Source: Kalmusia sp. IMI 367209
Taxonomy: Eukaryota > Ascomycota > Dothideomycetes > Pleosporales > Didymosphaeriaceae
Reading direction: 5' to 3'
Assembly (NCBI GenBank): GCA_027946365.1
Contig: JAPEUQ010000004.1
Coordinates: 248,001-312,000, forward strand
Length of the DNA: 64,000 nt
A model generated the notes under the pieces. It made no database searches, was not told the DNA's origin, and saw nothing but the letters and a program-made list of their open reading frames with translations. Made by a program: the position numbers and the translations under genes. Shown here one piece after another: positions 21,436-36,700 of the stretch. Positions within the stretch are counted from its first letter, which is position 1. Each line of letters begins with the position of its first letter.

Positions 21436-22056
21436 TACGAGTCTTATATAAAATATAAAAAAATAAGAGGATATAAATATATTCTTAGTATATTTATATC
21501 CTATTCATCTCCTAATTGTAAACGCCTCCGTCTCTTAAGTAAATCTAGCTCCTTTTTCTTAATAGCTTACTACTCTATCTTTAACTTAGTTTTTAATAGT
21601 TTTAATTTAATCTATTATCTTTATTAATCTATCAACGTAGTGGATTTCATTTCTTACTATCTAAACGGCAAGTAGTTACATGAATGGCTGGGGACTTTAA
21701 GGAGGAAAACCCTAGGTAGGGATAGGAGAAAAACCTTTAACTTAAGGTCTACTTTTCTGCCAAGCTTAGCCTATTTCAGCTCATTTAAGGATTTTACATA
21801 AAGGGTGCTTTTATCCTCTTAAGAAAATAAGGTTCTTTTTCACATGTTATTTCCTTTAAAGGATATTAACAAAGATAGAAAGATTAATTTCTTTAAAGAA
21901 TATTAACTTTAGGGGTTAACTAAGTTATTTTTCTATTAAAGAAAGGATACGTAAGCTTTCTATTAGAGGATAGATAGGGTAAGTTCTTAAAGCTATAGTA
22001 TAACTTTAAGATGTCTCTTAGGTAGACCTTTTAGACTAAAGGGAGACTTTTTTGGG

Positions 22057-22127
22057 GGTGAGGATAGGATTTGAACCTATAAGAGGAAAGGTAGAAAATT
22101 TCAGTTTTCTTAGTATGGGCCCCCACC
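22057..22127 (-). other. tRNA-like sequence inside the island
   Basis: On the minus strand 71 nt begin GGTGGGG and end CCTCACC, forming a 7-bp acceptor-like stem with one G-U pair. ATAGG/CCTAT forms a perfect T-stem around TTCAAAT, and GGTTCAAATCC is a B-box. No good D-arm or 7-nt anticodon loop is found. It may be a decayed tRNA or a tRNA-derived fragment; it should not be counted as a functional tRNA. Confidence 0.3.
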
Positions 22128-23382
22128 TAACTAAAAATCTGTCCTTTTCTCCCTTAAGAACTCTCCACCGTTTGTCCTCTACCATTTTCTAGGACGCCCC
22201 ACCTTATTAATCTATTTCTTGCTGAGAAAATTGCCTAATAGTTCTAATAGAACGTATTAATAATATATTCTAAATAGATTATAGAATATTTATAAGATAT
22301 ACCTAGTAGATAGTCTTTATAAGCTAAATCTTAAAGTTAAACTTTCTTATAAGTTTTACCATAAGCCCCTACACTGAATAATACTACTTAAGGATACTCT
22401 AATAAGAAAAGAGTTAGGGTTAATAAAATTCTTAGACTATTCCTTAATAGCTAAAGTATAACATTATTCTAGAATATATTAGGAATACGTTTAGATCCTA
22501 TTTAAAATATTATAAAGTATTATCTACTTTTATAAATATATAACTACTAAAATTAAGCTACTAAAGATATATCTCTTTATTTATAAAATACTCTAAAGCT
22601 CTAGTAAGTATTATATTAATCTATATTACGCCTATTAAGCCTTTACTACTAGAACACCTTAGGAATATACTTAGAATAAGTTAAGAATATCTTAAAACTT
22701 ACTTTAAGATTATAGCTAGTATTTTTTACTTTTTATTAATTATATTTAACTTATTTATACTTTATTTAATAGTATTCGTATAATGCCATAACGTAGTAAA
22801 GATAATAGGGTTAATTAATAAATAAGCCTTATTAAGCCTATCTATAATAAGTGGATGGCGTTTATACCTAGTCTATTCTTTAATAGGAGCTTCTTTATAC
22901 TCTATAACGTGTTAGTAAGATGTTACAAATATATTCTAAATATAATAAATATTAATTAAAAATTATAAAGCTAATTATACTTAGTAGTAGTTTAATAGGT
23001 TAATAAAGATTTTATATATAACTATAATTTATAGTTTATAGATACTAGAGTAGTTATACTTCTAAAGAAGTATATAAGGTAGAATACTACTATCTTTTAT
23101 ATATACTATACTAGTAGTCTAGCTTATAGATTAATAGAATAGAGATATTACCTAAATCCTAGAAATATACTTAGAATATATTTTAAATATATTATAGCAG
23201 CTTACCTAAAAATTAGCTACTATATATATTAAAAATAATTAATGTAAATAAATAATCTTTACTAAAGATAATATAGAACTAGAATAGCTTCTTATTTAAT
23301 ATATTTTTAATATATTTAAAAAGTCTTTAGAATGCCTTAAAATAGCTTTCTTAGTCCTATTTCTTAATATATATTCTATAAG

Positions 23383-23814
23383 TGTTACGGCTACTACGCC
23401 GTAACAGAATTATAACAATGATAGCATTAATAGTAATAACTAATAGAATTAAAAAGACTAGTATTATAATTATAGAAGTAATGCTAAGTATAATATAAAT
23501 ATATAATATAATTATATAATAGCCTATAGGCTCTATCTATAGAGCCTGTACTTGACCTATAGGCTCTATTTATAGAGCCTACAGAGCCAACCTTAGATAG
23601 TAGTATATAGAAATAATAGATAACTACTAATAACCCTTATTATTAATCTATTAAGTTCTTATAAGTAGTTCCTTACGGAAGACTATTATTAACCTTATTA
23701 ATAATTAATACTTATAGTAGTTAATTAACATTCATCCCTTATAACTATATAACCCTATACGCCCTTATTTCCCACTTAATCTCTTTAAGATAGTCTTATA
23801 GTTATTCTATTACA
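23383..23814 (+). repeat. 5' LTR of gypsy element 1
   Basis: 432 bp, TG...CA ends, RIP-depleted of CpA. Partner is 29890-30290. Confidence 0.88.
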
Positions 23815-26800
23815 CTTTAATGATTATATCTTAAGGATTTACTATAGATACGTTAGGTTATATCTCTATTAATAATAGTATCTACCACTCCATTAGGATC
23901 ACTTAAGGTAATATCTATAAATGATATGAAATATACTTAGATAAAAATATAAATTAATTATCTTAAAGAGGAAAGTAAGAAATAAAAAGAAGCCTATAAT
24001 AAAATAGTTAAATAGATTAAAGCTCTATTAGTAGCTTAAGGAAAAGAAGAAGAAAGAGAAGGAGGAGGAGAAATAAAATAATAACTAGATAAGATTAAAA
24101 TATAACTCTAAAACCGCCCTTAAACTAATAAAATCTAAGAAGTTTAACGGAACCTAAAGTAAGCTAAAGGATTCTTTACTTTAATATTTCTATATTTAGA
24201 TTTAAACCGCGACTTCCTAGAGACTAAAGAAGTAAAGATAGCTTATATAATTATCTACTTTATAGGATAAGTTATAAATTAGTTTAATGGATTCCTAATA
24301 AATTTTCGTATAAATATAGAAAGTAGAAGAAAAACGGAGACTAACTTAATATTTTAAAGTTATAAATACTTTAAATAGAAACTCTATAGGATCTTTAGTA
24401 ATATAGATACTAAATAAATAATAAAATAAAGATTATTATAGCTATATTAAACTAAGATAGTAGTAGTATATATATTTATATTTAAATAGTTAGCCACTTT
24501 AGTATTAGACTAGGAGAATAAGCCTTAATAACTAGGTTTTATAAAGGCTTAAAGTGGGATATCCATTATAAGATAATCTATATAGAAAAACCTATAATAT
24601 TCCCTATAATAATCTAATAAACTATCTAAGTAGATAATAAATTATACCTCTAGAAGTAGGATAACTAATAGGAAAATAGCTAGAGGGCGAAAGGAAGGTC
24701 TAAACTTAACTCTAATATAAGAGATCTAATAATTCTTAACGTTAATAAAGAAGATAGAAAGCCTTAGAATAATAAAAAATAGATCTATAAAAGGACTAGT
24801 TAAAAAAGAAGAAGCATATTTTAAATATAAAAAGAAAGGCTATATAGTTAGAAACTGCCTAATAAAAGAAACACTAATAGTAAGAGTCTAGGAGAAAGAA
24901 ACTAAAAAAATCTAAGGACTAATTAGCTAGAAATTAGAAATATAAGGTAACCTATTAGACTAAGTGTTTAAAGGACGACTATAACGCCTATAAAAGTATA
25001 AAAGAGGTTATAGGATACTAACTAAAATAGACTAAAGAATATCTTATTATAAATAAAAAGAATAAGACGTCTAAATTCCTAATAACCTATCTAACTCTAA
25101 GGAAATAAGTAAGCTAGAAGAAGAATTAGAGGAAGATAAGCTATACTTATCCCTAATTACTTAAAAAGGAAATAACACCCTATAAAGAATATCTAAATTA
25201 AAGAAGTAGAATTTCTAGCCTATTAAATTAGTATAGTAGATAGCTTAACCTAAGGTTTATAATTATTCTAGGAAATAATTAAAAAATAGAGATTCTTTAA
25301 ATAAGTCTTACTAGAATAAAACATCTATAAGGTGATAAGGAATAAAAAAATTAAGTATCCTAGAAATACTAAATTCATGGATTTTCAGAAATAGGTAGAA
25401 CGAAATAAAATCTAGCAGATAAATCTCTTAATAATTTAAAATAATATAGTATAACTAGAGAAGTTAAATAGATTAATAAAGTATATATATTTTAAATTCT
25501 AGTAAAATATTAGATCCTAATCTAGAAATATAATATAGTAATAAAAGAAGAATCTAATAAAAAAGATAACCTCTAAGTAAATATAAAATATTCTATATAT
25601 TATAAAATTTTATAGATTTTATATATTAGTAATAAGTGCTCATTATACTTAATATTAAAAATAAAATATTAAGTATACCTAACTAAAGTCTTTAGGGATC
25701 TATATACTAATATTATTACTAGAAAAGAAGTACACGGATAGCATTCTAAGAAGAAATAAGAAGAATATCTTATTCTTATACTAGGACCTTTACTATTAAT
25801 AAAATGTGTTATAGAAAGACTATAATACAAATATCTAGAAAATAAATATCTAAAATATATAGAAAGAAAGATTTAGACTAAATACTAGTATAAAGGAAGG
25901 AAACCCTTAAGGAATAAAAGAAATCTACCTAATACTAGAGACTAAATACTATAAATAGCCTATAAGGATAATAATTAATAGTAAAGTAATAAGAAATTTT
26001 ATCTCTAAAGAATTTATATAGAAGTAAAAAATATAGACCTAATTAAAAAGAAACCCTAGTATCCTTTTAGAGATTAAAGGGTTACTATTCTAGGAATAAA
26101 TAATAAAAGAAATAAGAAAAGGATTATTCTTATCCTAAGGATTAGAAATAAGAAATATAACTATAGACGTTATCTAGATTAATAATCTTTAAAACGTCAT
26201 TCTTAGACTACCCTAGCTAAAATAAGTTAACCCAATAATTAACTAGTAGAAATAATAAAGAGTATCCTTATTACCTCTTAGTAAATAAGGAGTCTAGAAA
26301 GGAAGAAATTCCCAACGTTTATTAGAATATAAGAAAATCTTCTAGAAACTACTAGATTATCTACTAGAATACGTGGAATGGGACTACGAAATTAATTATA
26401 TAAAAGGAAAGTAATCTATATAAAGACCCATCTATAAGATAATAATATAAGAAGACGAAATCATTTAAAGTATAGTTACTAAATATATAATCTAAGGGTA
26501 TATCTAAGAATCTACTTTCTTAGTGGCCTATAGGGTTATGTTTACTATAAAAAGGATAACTCTATACTATACTTTTATATAGATTACTAAAAAACGAATA
26601 ATATTACTATTAAGAATAAATATCCTTACTCTTAATATTAAATCTTTAAGACTAACTATAATACGCTAAACGCTTTATTTAATTAGATATAAAAATGTAT
26701 ACTACTAGATTAAAATAAAGAAGAAATATAAATAAAAGATAACTTTTTATACTAAGATAGAGTTATATAAGTAGAATGTAATACTATTTAGTTTTATAAA

Positions 26801-29800
26801 CGCACTAGCCTTCTTCTAGTAATAAATAAATACTATTCTTAGAGACTATCTAGGAAGATATACTATAGCCTATCTAGATGACGTCTTAATCTATTTAGAA
26901 AAACTAGAAGAATATAAGTAATAGGTAAATAAGATCCTCTAGTAAATAAGAGACGTTAAACTTTATCTTAAGCTTTAAAAATATAAATTTAGTATAACTA
27001 TAACTACCTTCCTAGGATACGTAATAGAACTAGGAAAATCAAGATAGAACCTATGAAGGTTAAAGATATCCTTAAATAACTAGAGCTAAAAAACGTTAAG
27101 AAAGTATAATTCTTTCTAGGATTCTATAACTTTTATAGAAAATTTATTCTATATTAGTCCAAAATAACTAATCCCTTAATAAAATTAATAAAAAGGATAC
27201 CCCTTTTAAATAGACTAAGGAATGCGCGATGGTAATAAATACTCTAAAAAAAAATTTATAAAGTATCTAGTACTATAAATCTTTAATCTATAATTATTAA
27301 TAATTTTAAAAATAAATATATCTAACTTTACTATTAGAGTATACCTACTCTAGAGAGACCCATAAATAGATAAAAATACCTAGTAAAATATTATTTATAA
27401 AAGATAAAACTACTAGAGTTAAACTATAATATATATAATAAAAAATACTAGCCATATTTATAATATTTAAGGAATGGAGAATATATCTCTAAGGGTAAAA
27501 TATTAGATCCTAGTTTATTTAAACTATAAAAACCTTACTAGATTCATAATAACTAAGGTCCTAAACTAATAATAAACTAGATAGATAAAATAGTTAACTA
27601 TATTTAACTTTAAAATTATCTATACTAAAGGAATAGATAACTTAAGAACTAATACCCTAAGTAGGAGACTAGACTTATAAGAAATAATCTAAGTTTTAGC
27701 AACCTTACTAATATATAATAATAAGGAAAATATAATCTATAATTATTTTAAACTAGTAGTCTTAATAGAACTCTAAACTAGTAAGTAGAAAGAATAAGTT
27801 TAATAGAAATAAAATAGATAATAAAAGACTTAAGTTATCTATTAGAAAAAACTATTACTAAGATAGAACTAATAAAAGTCTTTAACCAAATCTATATTCT
27901 AAAAAAATATAATAAGAATTTATTAGATAATTCTATAAAGTACTAGTATATAAATACTAGAGAATTAAAAGAACTTTAGAGTAACTCATATAAAGCTACT
28001 ACTTTCTAAAAATAAAATAGATAGTTATTAAAATCTTCTATAACTATACTAATTATTACTAAAATAAACCTAAATGATACGTACCTTATAGAGAACTCTA
28101 ACTAGTAGAAACCCTAAATAATTATAGGGAATGATAATAATAAACTTTATTATATAATTACTAAAATCTAAAGACCTTAATAATAGAATAAAATATAATA
28201 AAATTATAGTAATTATTAATAAGATAATAAAGTATAGTTACTTCCTCCTATATAAAGAAACTAGTAAAGTAGAATAGATAGCTTTTAAATTTTTATTAAT
28301 AGTAGTAGTCTACTATAAGATACTAGATAAGATTATTATAGACTAAGATATCTAATTTACCTCTAAACTCTAGATAACAGTAATTAAATTAATTAGAATT
28401 AAATATAATATATCTATAGTATACTACCCTAAATAGACGGATAAACTAAATATATAAACTAAATAGTAAAATAATATCTAAGATACTACTTAAACTACTA
28501 ATAAAATAACTAGATGAGACTACTCCCTATAACCTAGTTAGCCTATAATAGCTTATAATATAGCGCTATAGGAGTTATATTATTTTATATAAATTATGGG
28601 TTTATACTAAAAGTATACTAGATACCCAAAGTAATAAAATTATAGAGTATAAATAGAGAAAATTAGGTGAAAAGGATTATATAAATATATAATATACTAA
28701 AAATAATACTATATTTCTATAACTTTAAATAAAGAAATACTATAATTATAAGTAAAAGGCTACCCTATTAAAAAGGAAGAGAAAGTCTAGCTACTATAAA
28801 AAAATATAGCTAGTAAACGACCTTCCGGAAAACTTAACTACTTAAAAATTAAACTATATAAGATAATAGAATAAATTATACTAGTTATATATTAATTAAA
28901 GCTACTAGAATCTATAAAAATTTACTCTATCTTTCATGTGGCACTACTAGAAAAGGCACCTTAGGATACGCAACCCATAGTGTACGAAGTAGATATATAT
29001 AGAAATAAAAAGAATAAAAAGTCTTATATATAATAGACTACTACTATTAAAATAGAAAAAACTATTATTAGGTTAGATAGGCTAGACAGACAAGAATAGA
29101 AATCTATAAAATAATATATAAAAACTAAAAGAAAACCTTAATTATCTTAAGAAGCTAGAGGAGTACTAGCTAAATCGATCTTACAAAGAAAACTAAAAGA
29201 TAATAGACTAAAATCTAAATTATCTAGCTATAAATTAAGAAGAATAATATTACTATTAAAAATATAAATAGTATTTAGGCTAACTCCTACCTCCTTTAGG
29301 CTATCCTATAGGCTAGTAGCCTATAAATCTACCTCTTTCTAATCCAACTCCACCTCTAGAACCACGAACTAATAATCCTCCTATCTATTAAGAAATTTCT
29401 TCTATTTCTAAAGCCTCACCATCTTAATATAAATAGTAGCTAATATATCTAGTGCTATCTCTTAGACTTTCTTAGCCTTATTTAATTTAACTTAAATTTT
29501 AGTTTAGAAGTAATCAATAGATCACACTATAAATAATTAATATAAGATAAAACACTTAAATAAATCACTTACTCTTAGCTATTAAAATACTATTTACGTT
29601 ATAAAAATATTAGATACTAGATCTTATATAAGGCTTATAAGCTAACCTTTTTAGAGTATTATAAGGGGAAATGATATAATCTAAATTTAACCTAGTATAT
29701 TAAAAATAAGGTATAGTAATAAACTCACAACGACTAATTTTATTAATAAGTATAAGATGTTTAGTAGTTTTATAAAAAGATATAAAGGGTAATAATAATC

Positions 29801-29889
29801 TAAAAACTAATAGAGATTATCCTATTAATATAATTCTATTTCTATAACGGAACATTCTTCGGGCAAAAAAGAACTAAAAGGGAAAATAG

Positions 29890-30290
29890 TATTATAACTA
29901 TTATACCATAATAGAATTACGATAATAATAATATTAATAGTAATAACTAATAGAATTAAAAGGACTAGTATTATAATTATAAAAGTAATGCTAAATATAA
30001 TATAGATATATAATATAATTATATAATAACTCTATAGACTCTATCTATAGAGCCTATAGAGCCAACCTTAGATAGTAATATATAGAGATAATAGATAACT
30101 ACTAATAATCCTTATTATTAATCCATTAAGTTCTCTTATAAATAATTCCTTATAAAAGACTACTATTAACCTTATTAATAATTAATACTTATAGTAGTTA
30201 ATTAACGTTCACCCTTATAACTATATAACCCTATATATCCTTATTTCCCACTTAACCCCTTTGAGACAGCCTCACGGCCGCCCTGTTATA
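29890..30290 (+). repeat. 3' LTR of gypsy element 1
   Basis: 401 bp. Its end (GACAGCCTCACGGCCGCCC) keeps GC-rich sequence where the 5' LTR has been converted to T and A. Confidence 0.88.
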
Positions 30291-30550
30291 GTGAGGTAAT
30301 AACTATTTAAGTTAATAATCTATTTTAAATATATTCTAGACGTATTTACTTTTACTATATTTTCTAAGGAATTTTCTAATTATTATTTCGTTTAGATTTT
30401 ACTACTTAATTTATTTAAAAGAGATATTAACTTTAAAATTCTCTTATATTAATAGAATCTAAGCTTATCCTTTAGTAAAGTATATAATCTAAATTCTAGA
30501 AATATTATTATATATACCTTAGATATATTACTATATAATTACGTTAGTAA

Positions 30551-30744
30551 TGTTAGGATTAAATATAGTAGTAAATATTCCTTAAGTAATAATAAAATTA
30601 AAATCTATCTTCTACCCTCTATCTTCCCCTACGTTTTAAGGGTGTTATATTAGCGTATTCCTAGCGCCTCGCCTATATAGCATTCTTAGTAAGGAATCAT
30701 TATATAATTATATTATTATGGGATTACGTACTTCACTCCTTATA
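30551..30744 (-). repeat. 3' LTR of gypsy element 2
   Basis: 194 bp beginning TGTTAGGATTAAATA on the plus strand; preceded by AGTAA. Confidence 0.85.
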
Positions 30745-33700
30745 ACTATCCCCTCTCTTACTAATGGCTATCTTAGTTATTTATAATTTACTCTCTACGT
30801 AATAAATTTATAGTACTATAATAGGGTAATACTATTACCTTATTATTACTTTATAATAAGGTAGTTACTATATCTATTACTATAATAAAGTAGAGGCTGT
30901 GAAATTACTATTATTATTAGGGTAATAGTAGTAAGAGAGAGAAATATATATATATTCTTAAGCCCTCTACTACTTCTATCTATCTTTTTTTTCTCTTTTA
31001 GCTTAAATTTATTATTAACTCCTTATATCTTACTATTATTACTATATTATTTAATCCTCTCTTATCTATCACTATAGCCTTATCACTCCTAAATATTTTT
31101 ATTATAGATCTACTTTTTAATTATACTTTACTATTACTAATTCTTTATATAGACTTCTCTCTCTTATTATCTTATTCTAGAGATAAAACTCTAGTAGCCT
31201 TATTATTTTTACTATTTAAAGTATATTAGTACTAAAGAATAAGAGTATAACGTCCTCTTTTATAAGAAGTATATATATTATATAAGCTTACGTAAATCTT
31301 ATAAGCCTATCTCTATTAATTTTATAAGAGAGTAAATATCCTACTCTACGCTACTAAGGCTCTTATATTTTCTAGTAGTAATAACACTATTATATATAGA
31401 ATTTTTTAGACTCTTATAAAGACTATAAGGCCTAATAGAAAATATCTTATAAAGGAGATAAAGTAGGGTAATATTTATAAATTAATTAAAGTAGAGATTA
31501 TTCTTCTTTAGATAAATATAACTAACTATCTTACTACTACTATCAAGGATATTTTAGATATCTTTTATTTTTAATATATTTTTTCTCTTTTTATTAGGCG
31601 TTCCGCTGTTATTCTAACATTAAATAGTCTAGATAGACGCCTCTTAACTCTATTAATATATAGATTAATTCTTTATCTACTATCTCTATGTTGCCTCTAT
31701 CTTACTCTTTTATTATTCTTTTATTAACACGCCGTTAAACCGCCGCTTTAGGAGGAAGCTTCTACTTTTTTATTAACTTTAAGTAGTAGCTCCTTAACTT
31801 ATAGTTAAGTAATACTAACTCACCACTAAAGGAATCTAGAGGAGAAGAGATAAATTAGGAAATAATAATTATTTTAAGCCTAACCCTTATATTTTATTCT
31901 ATTCTTTATTTTATTTTTATCTAGACCTTTATATTTCCGCCCCCTCTCTACTTCTCCCTTAGTAGTATACTACGTTGGGGTTAATATTCTAGTAAGTCCT
32001 TATAAATAAATATTACTTATAAAGCTACCACTTCTATAAAAAATAAAAGTGTAGTAATAGTATATTATTTATAAAGTATACTAGAGAGGCCTCCTCTACT
32101 AGCTAGTAGAAGAAGAAGAAAAAGGATTTAGCACCCTAGTTTTAGTATCTAAGGCCCTGGCTCCTGCCGGTAATAAGGGTAAGAATAAAGATAAAGATAA
32201 AGATAAAATTAAGGTCTAAGTTACTCTATAGTATAACTACTTCTAGTTTCTCTAAACGCGTAATATTTATATAATAAGATTAATATTATAGTAATAGTCT
32301 TTAGACCTTATTAAAAATAAAATTTTATATCTTTCTATTCTTTTTCTAATTAAACTATAATATTAGTTTACTATTAATATCTTTTTAGATATCTATTAGT
32401 TAAATTCTTCTATCTAGTCTTTTTATTTAACTAAATACTATATTACTCCCTTATTTTTCTCTTATTTAATAATTAGTTAACTTTATATTATTTCTCTTAT
32501 TCCTTATTATTATTAAGATTAATAGGGTTAGAAGGTTTAGGTTATCTTTTAGCCTTTTCTAATATGGCTTTAGTACTAAGGTATAAAATATAGGGTAAAT
32601 CCTTAAACCTAGTGGTAAGTAAAGCCTATAAGCCTATTTATTTATAGATTCTACTATTAAAAACGATCTAATATATTATAAAGATAACTTTTACTTAAGT
32701 ATTATAGCTTTAAGTTCTTAGTTAATAATAGAACTTACTTATTTATTTTAAATACTTATAACTTATACTTCTTATTATAGTGCCGTTTTTAGGCTTCTAC
32801 TATAGTGGCCTACTATTTTTTAATTTCTAATAGTCTTCTTTAGGCAACTTATCTATTTTATAATAGAAAAGATATTAGGTTATACTATCGTTTCGCAGTT
32901 AAGTCGCAGGTGAAACCTATAATATATAAAAAATAGAGAGTATTTTATAGTTATATTTTTAAATTATTATATACGAACTCTGCTAAGGGTAGTAGATATA
33001 ACTAGTTCTTTTAATCCTTTAATATATATATTTATAGATATTATTCTAGGGTTTAGTTTTATTATTCCATCTACCTATTAGTTTATAGATAAAGGTAATA
33101 TTTAGTTATTACTTTATCTTTATTATGAAGTAGAACTCTGACTAGAATATTAATATAAATATAAATCCCTATCTAATATTACACTTTTTAAAAATCTAAA
33201 AAATCTAATAATCTAGTCTATAAAGATATTAGCTAGGCTAGCTATATTTATATCTTTATTATAGGGAGATAGTATATTATCTTAGTATAGTAATTAACTA
33301 CCACGAGGATTATATTATAGACGTAGCTATAACACCTACTTAACAGCAGTCCTATAATAAAATCTATAGTTAACTCTTATTATAGTTTTATAAATATAGA
33401 TAGTAAGTTAAACTTCTTTATAGGACGCTACTTTAACGCTTTTATCCTTAAGTATACTATATAGAAGTTAATATACTTCTTTACTATAGCCTCTATATTT
33501 AGCTAGAAGTATTAATAATCTATTAGTTCTAGAGTTTTTACCCATTTAAAGTAGTCTACTAGTAGATTATTATAGCTATTCTATAGGATTTCCGCCTAAG
33601 CGTTAGTTTATTTAGTATATATACTCTATTTTTATAGAGTAGTATATTTCTCTCTTCTAGCTTCTACTATTTTAACTATCTATCCCTACCTCGTCTTTAT

Positions 33701-36700
33701 AGTAATGAGATAATGATATTAGTATACTTTTATATTATAAATATATTAGAAGTTTATAATTTTTAGATTAGTTCTAGGAGTAATTTATCTAGTAATTTAT
33801 ATACTTATTAGGTCTTTAGGGCCTCTTAAGCCTACTATCTAGTTACTCACCTTAATACTAATATAATACTAACTTTTAATAACTTTTAAACTAACTTTTA
33901 GCTATTCTTAATTCCTCTTTAGGCGTTACTATACTAGTTATCTCCCTATCCTTATTAGGATTAGGCTATAAAAATCTATATTAACTATTTTAACTTTATC
34001 TTCTACCGCTGGTTCTAGGATCTTTAGAAATATAGACTAGTATTCTTCTAGTTTTAGTAGACTTTATAGTATTAAAAGTATATCCCTATCTAGAGATATT
34101 ATCTTTCTATCTACGCCTATTAGTCGTCTTAACGATCTATCTATAAAATTAGTCTTTTCTACCCTATACTTTATTTTAAAGTTATATACTACTAAAAAGA
34201 TTATCTATCTAGTCTATTTATATAATAGGGCTTTTATTTTTATAAAGTCACGTAAGTTATTATAGTTTATAAGGACTTCTAGGGTATATATTAACCTCTT
34301 AATATAGTGGCGTTAGTGCTTTATCACCTCTATAATAGCTACTAGTTTTAAATTATATATATAGTAATTACTCTCTACTAGCGTTAGCTTTCTTAACTAG
34401 AATATAATAGAATATTAATTCCCTATTTCTACTTTTTATAAGAAGATTCCTACTAGTTTATAGATTAAGGCGTCCGTTTCTAGGCGTGAGGGTAATATAG
34501 AATTATAATATTATAAAAATAGTATTATTAAGAAGACGTTATATAGCTGGCGTTTTACCTTCTTAGCGTCTATAGTCTACCTAAAGGAGCTCTACTTCTT
34601 TTCTTCTTTTAAGTCTTTTAGTAGATCCGTAATAGACTTTATAATAAGGAAAACCCTTTAATAAATTATCTATAAAAAGTTTACGAAGCCTATAAATACT
34701 TAAATATTTTTAATAGATTTAATCTTTAGCTAAATAACTATTATTTCTACTTAGCTTTAATCCATTTACACGCCGTTAAGTCATATAATAAACCCTAGGA
34801 ACTTAATCTAATTAGTTCTAAAGACGTACTTCTTTAGGTTTATAAATAGACTATATTATTATAGCCTCTTAAGGACTTTTTATACGTGTTCTAGTGGTTT
34901 TCCCTTTTCTTAAAAGATAAGGATATTATCCAGATAGACTACGTAAAATATATTAATATACCCAGCTAGTATATAATTAATATAGCCTTAAAAAGTTACT
35001 AGGCGTTAGTAAGGCTGAAAGGTATTACTATATACTTAAAGTAATTATATTATATATAAAACGTTATCTTCTACTTATTACCTTACTAGATTTATATTTA
35101 ATAATAGATATCCTTTAGGTCTAGCTTTATAAAGTATACTAAGCCTAATAGCCTATTTAGTATTTTACTAATTAGTAGTAAGGTTAGCTAGTTCTTTCTA
35201 GTAACTTTATTTAAGCCTCTATAGTCTATATAGAGCCTTAGCGTATCATCCTTTTTAGGGATGAATAGTACTAGGGCCTCTACTAGACTAGTACTTTTTT
35301 AAATCTAATCTTACTCCTTTACTTTCGCTATATAGTTACGTAGGGTCTCTAGTTCTTTTAGGGATAAGTTATATAGTAGTCTAAAGGGTATAGAGATATC
35401 TTCTTCTAGTTCTATTATATAATTAGTATACTAGTGTTCTAGTAGTATTCTAGTAGTATCCTTACTTATAATATCTTTAAAATTTCTTAATATTTTAGAT
35501 AGTATAGTTAGGTTTTTATTTTCTTCTTCTATTTCTTTTATATTACTAACTACTATGATATATATCTCTATTTAGTCTTCTATTAATTCTATAAACTTAG
35601 TAGTATTCTCTATCTAAAGCGTTATCTCTTTAACTTTCTAACGCCACCTTATTATATTATAGTTAAGGAGAACGTTTCCTTTATTAAAGCTAGTATTTCT
35701 AGAGTTACTAGGTCTACGTAGTTAGGTACTCTATAGATTATAGTAGTTATTTAATATAGTACGCCCCAGCTATCCTTTATACTTATAGTTACTTAGTAGG
35801 TGTAGTAATTTCTTACTAGTATAGAGTTTACTATTTTTAGAAAGGATAACGTTATATTTATAATTTCTATTAGATATAGCTCTACTACTAGTTTTTTTTT
35901 AATAGTGTTCACTATCACTCTAGAGTTAAGTAAAAGATATATTATCTACTTTTTATCTTTATTATTTTAAATCATTCCTTCTACCTAAAAACGCCCTTAT
36001 TTATATATATCTATAAGGGTAAGTATCCCTTCTAGGCTCATCCTTTTTCATATTAATAATATTAATACTTATAATAGGGCTTTAGGTTAGCTTAACTTAC
36101 CACGTTTTATCTAGTAGTCCCTTTCCTAGTGTCCCATTTTTCTATAATATCTATATTAATCCCTTAAAAGTATTAAATTTACTATTCTATCTTACTACAT
36201 CGTTAGGATAGTAATATTTTAATAGGTTATACTAACGTATCTCTCTATAGCGTTATAAGCTTTATATTAGTATTATAATTTAGTATTTATTATAGCATTA
36301 CTATTATAATACTAAGTCCTTATAAATTATCTTTTAGAATAGTTATATACTTTACTAGCTCCCTTTACGTTTTTAGAAAATTATTATAATTAGTTACTAT
36401 CACTGTAGTTCTTATCATAGCTTACTATATAGATATATAATAAGGTGCTTCTATTTATAGATGGGGCTGATCTGGTTCTCTAGTATAGCTAGGTAAGTTA
36501 TAAATTTATTTACTAATTAGCCCTCTCTCTATATAGCCTATTAGTATTACATAGTCACTTATAGCTTATAATTAATAGGCTCTTTATCTAATTAAGTAAG
36601 AAGCTTATTATCTATTATTAATTTAATATCTTAATATTACTTTTAAGTTTATACTATAGTTAGAGCTAGTATAATATTAGCTTTAAAAATTATAGTATAA

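Larger units (their letters stand above)
23383..30290 (+). mobile_element. Ty3/gypsy LTR retrotransposon 1, RIP-degraded
   Basis: LTRs at 23383-23814 and 29890-30290 run TGTTACGG to TATTACA and align with differences that are almost all C/T or G/A; the 5' LTR also has an internal duplication of the TATAGGCTCTAT segment. The target duplication is ATAAG (23378-23382) against GTGAG (30291-30295), again transitions only. Before the 3' LTR lies a purine tract (AAAAGGGAAAATAG), giving plus orientation. The gag zinc knuckle near 24817-24858 has its first two Cys and its His read as Tyr; the RT motif YLDDVLIYL is at 26871-26897; an integrase core signature (TDK.N matching TDGQTE) lies near 28430. Every frame is broken by TAG/TAA. 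Confidence 0.9.
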
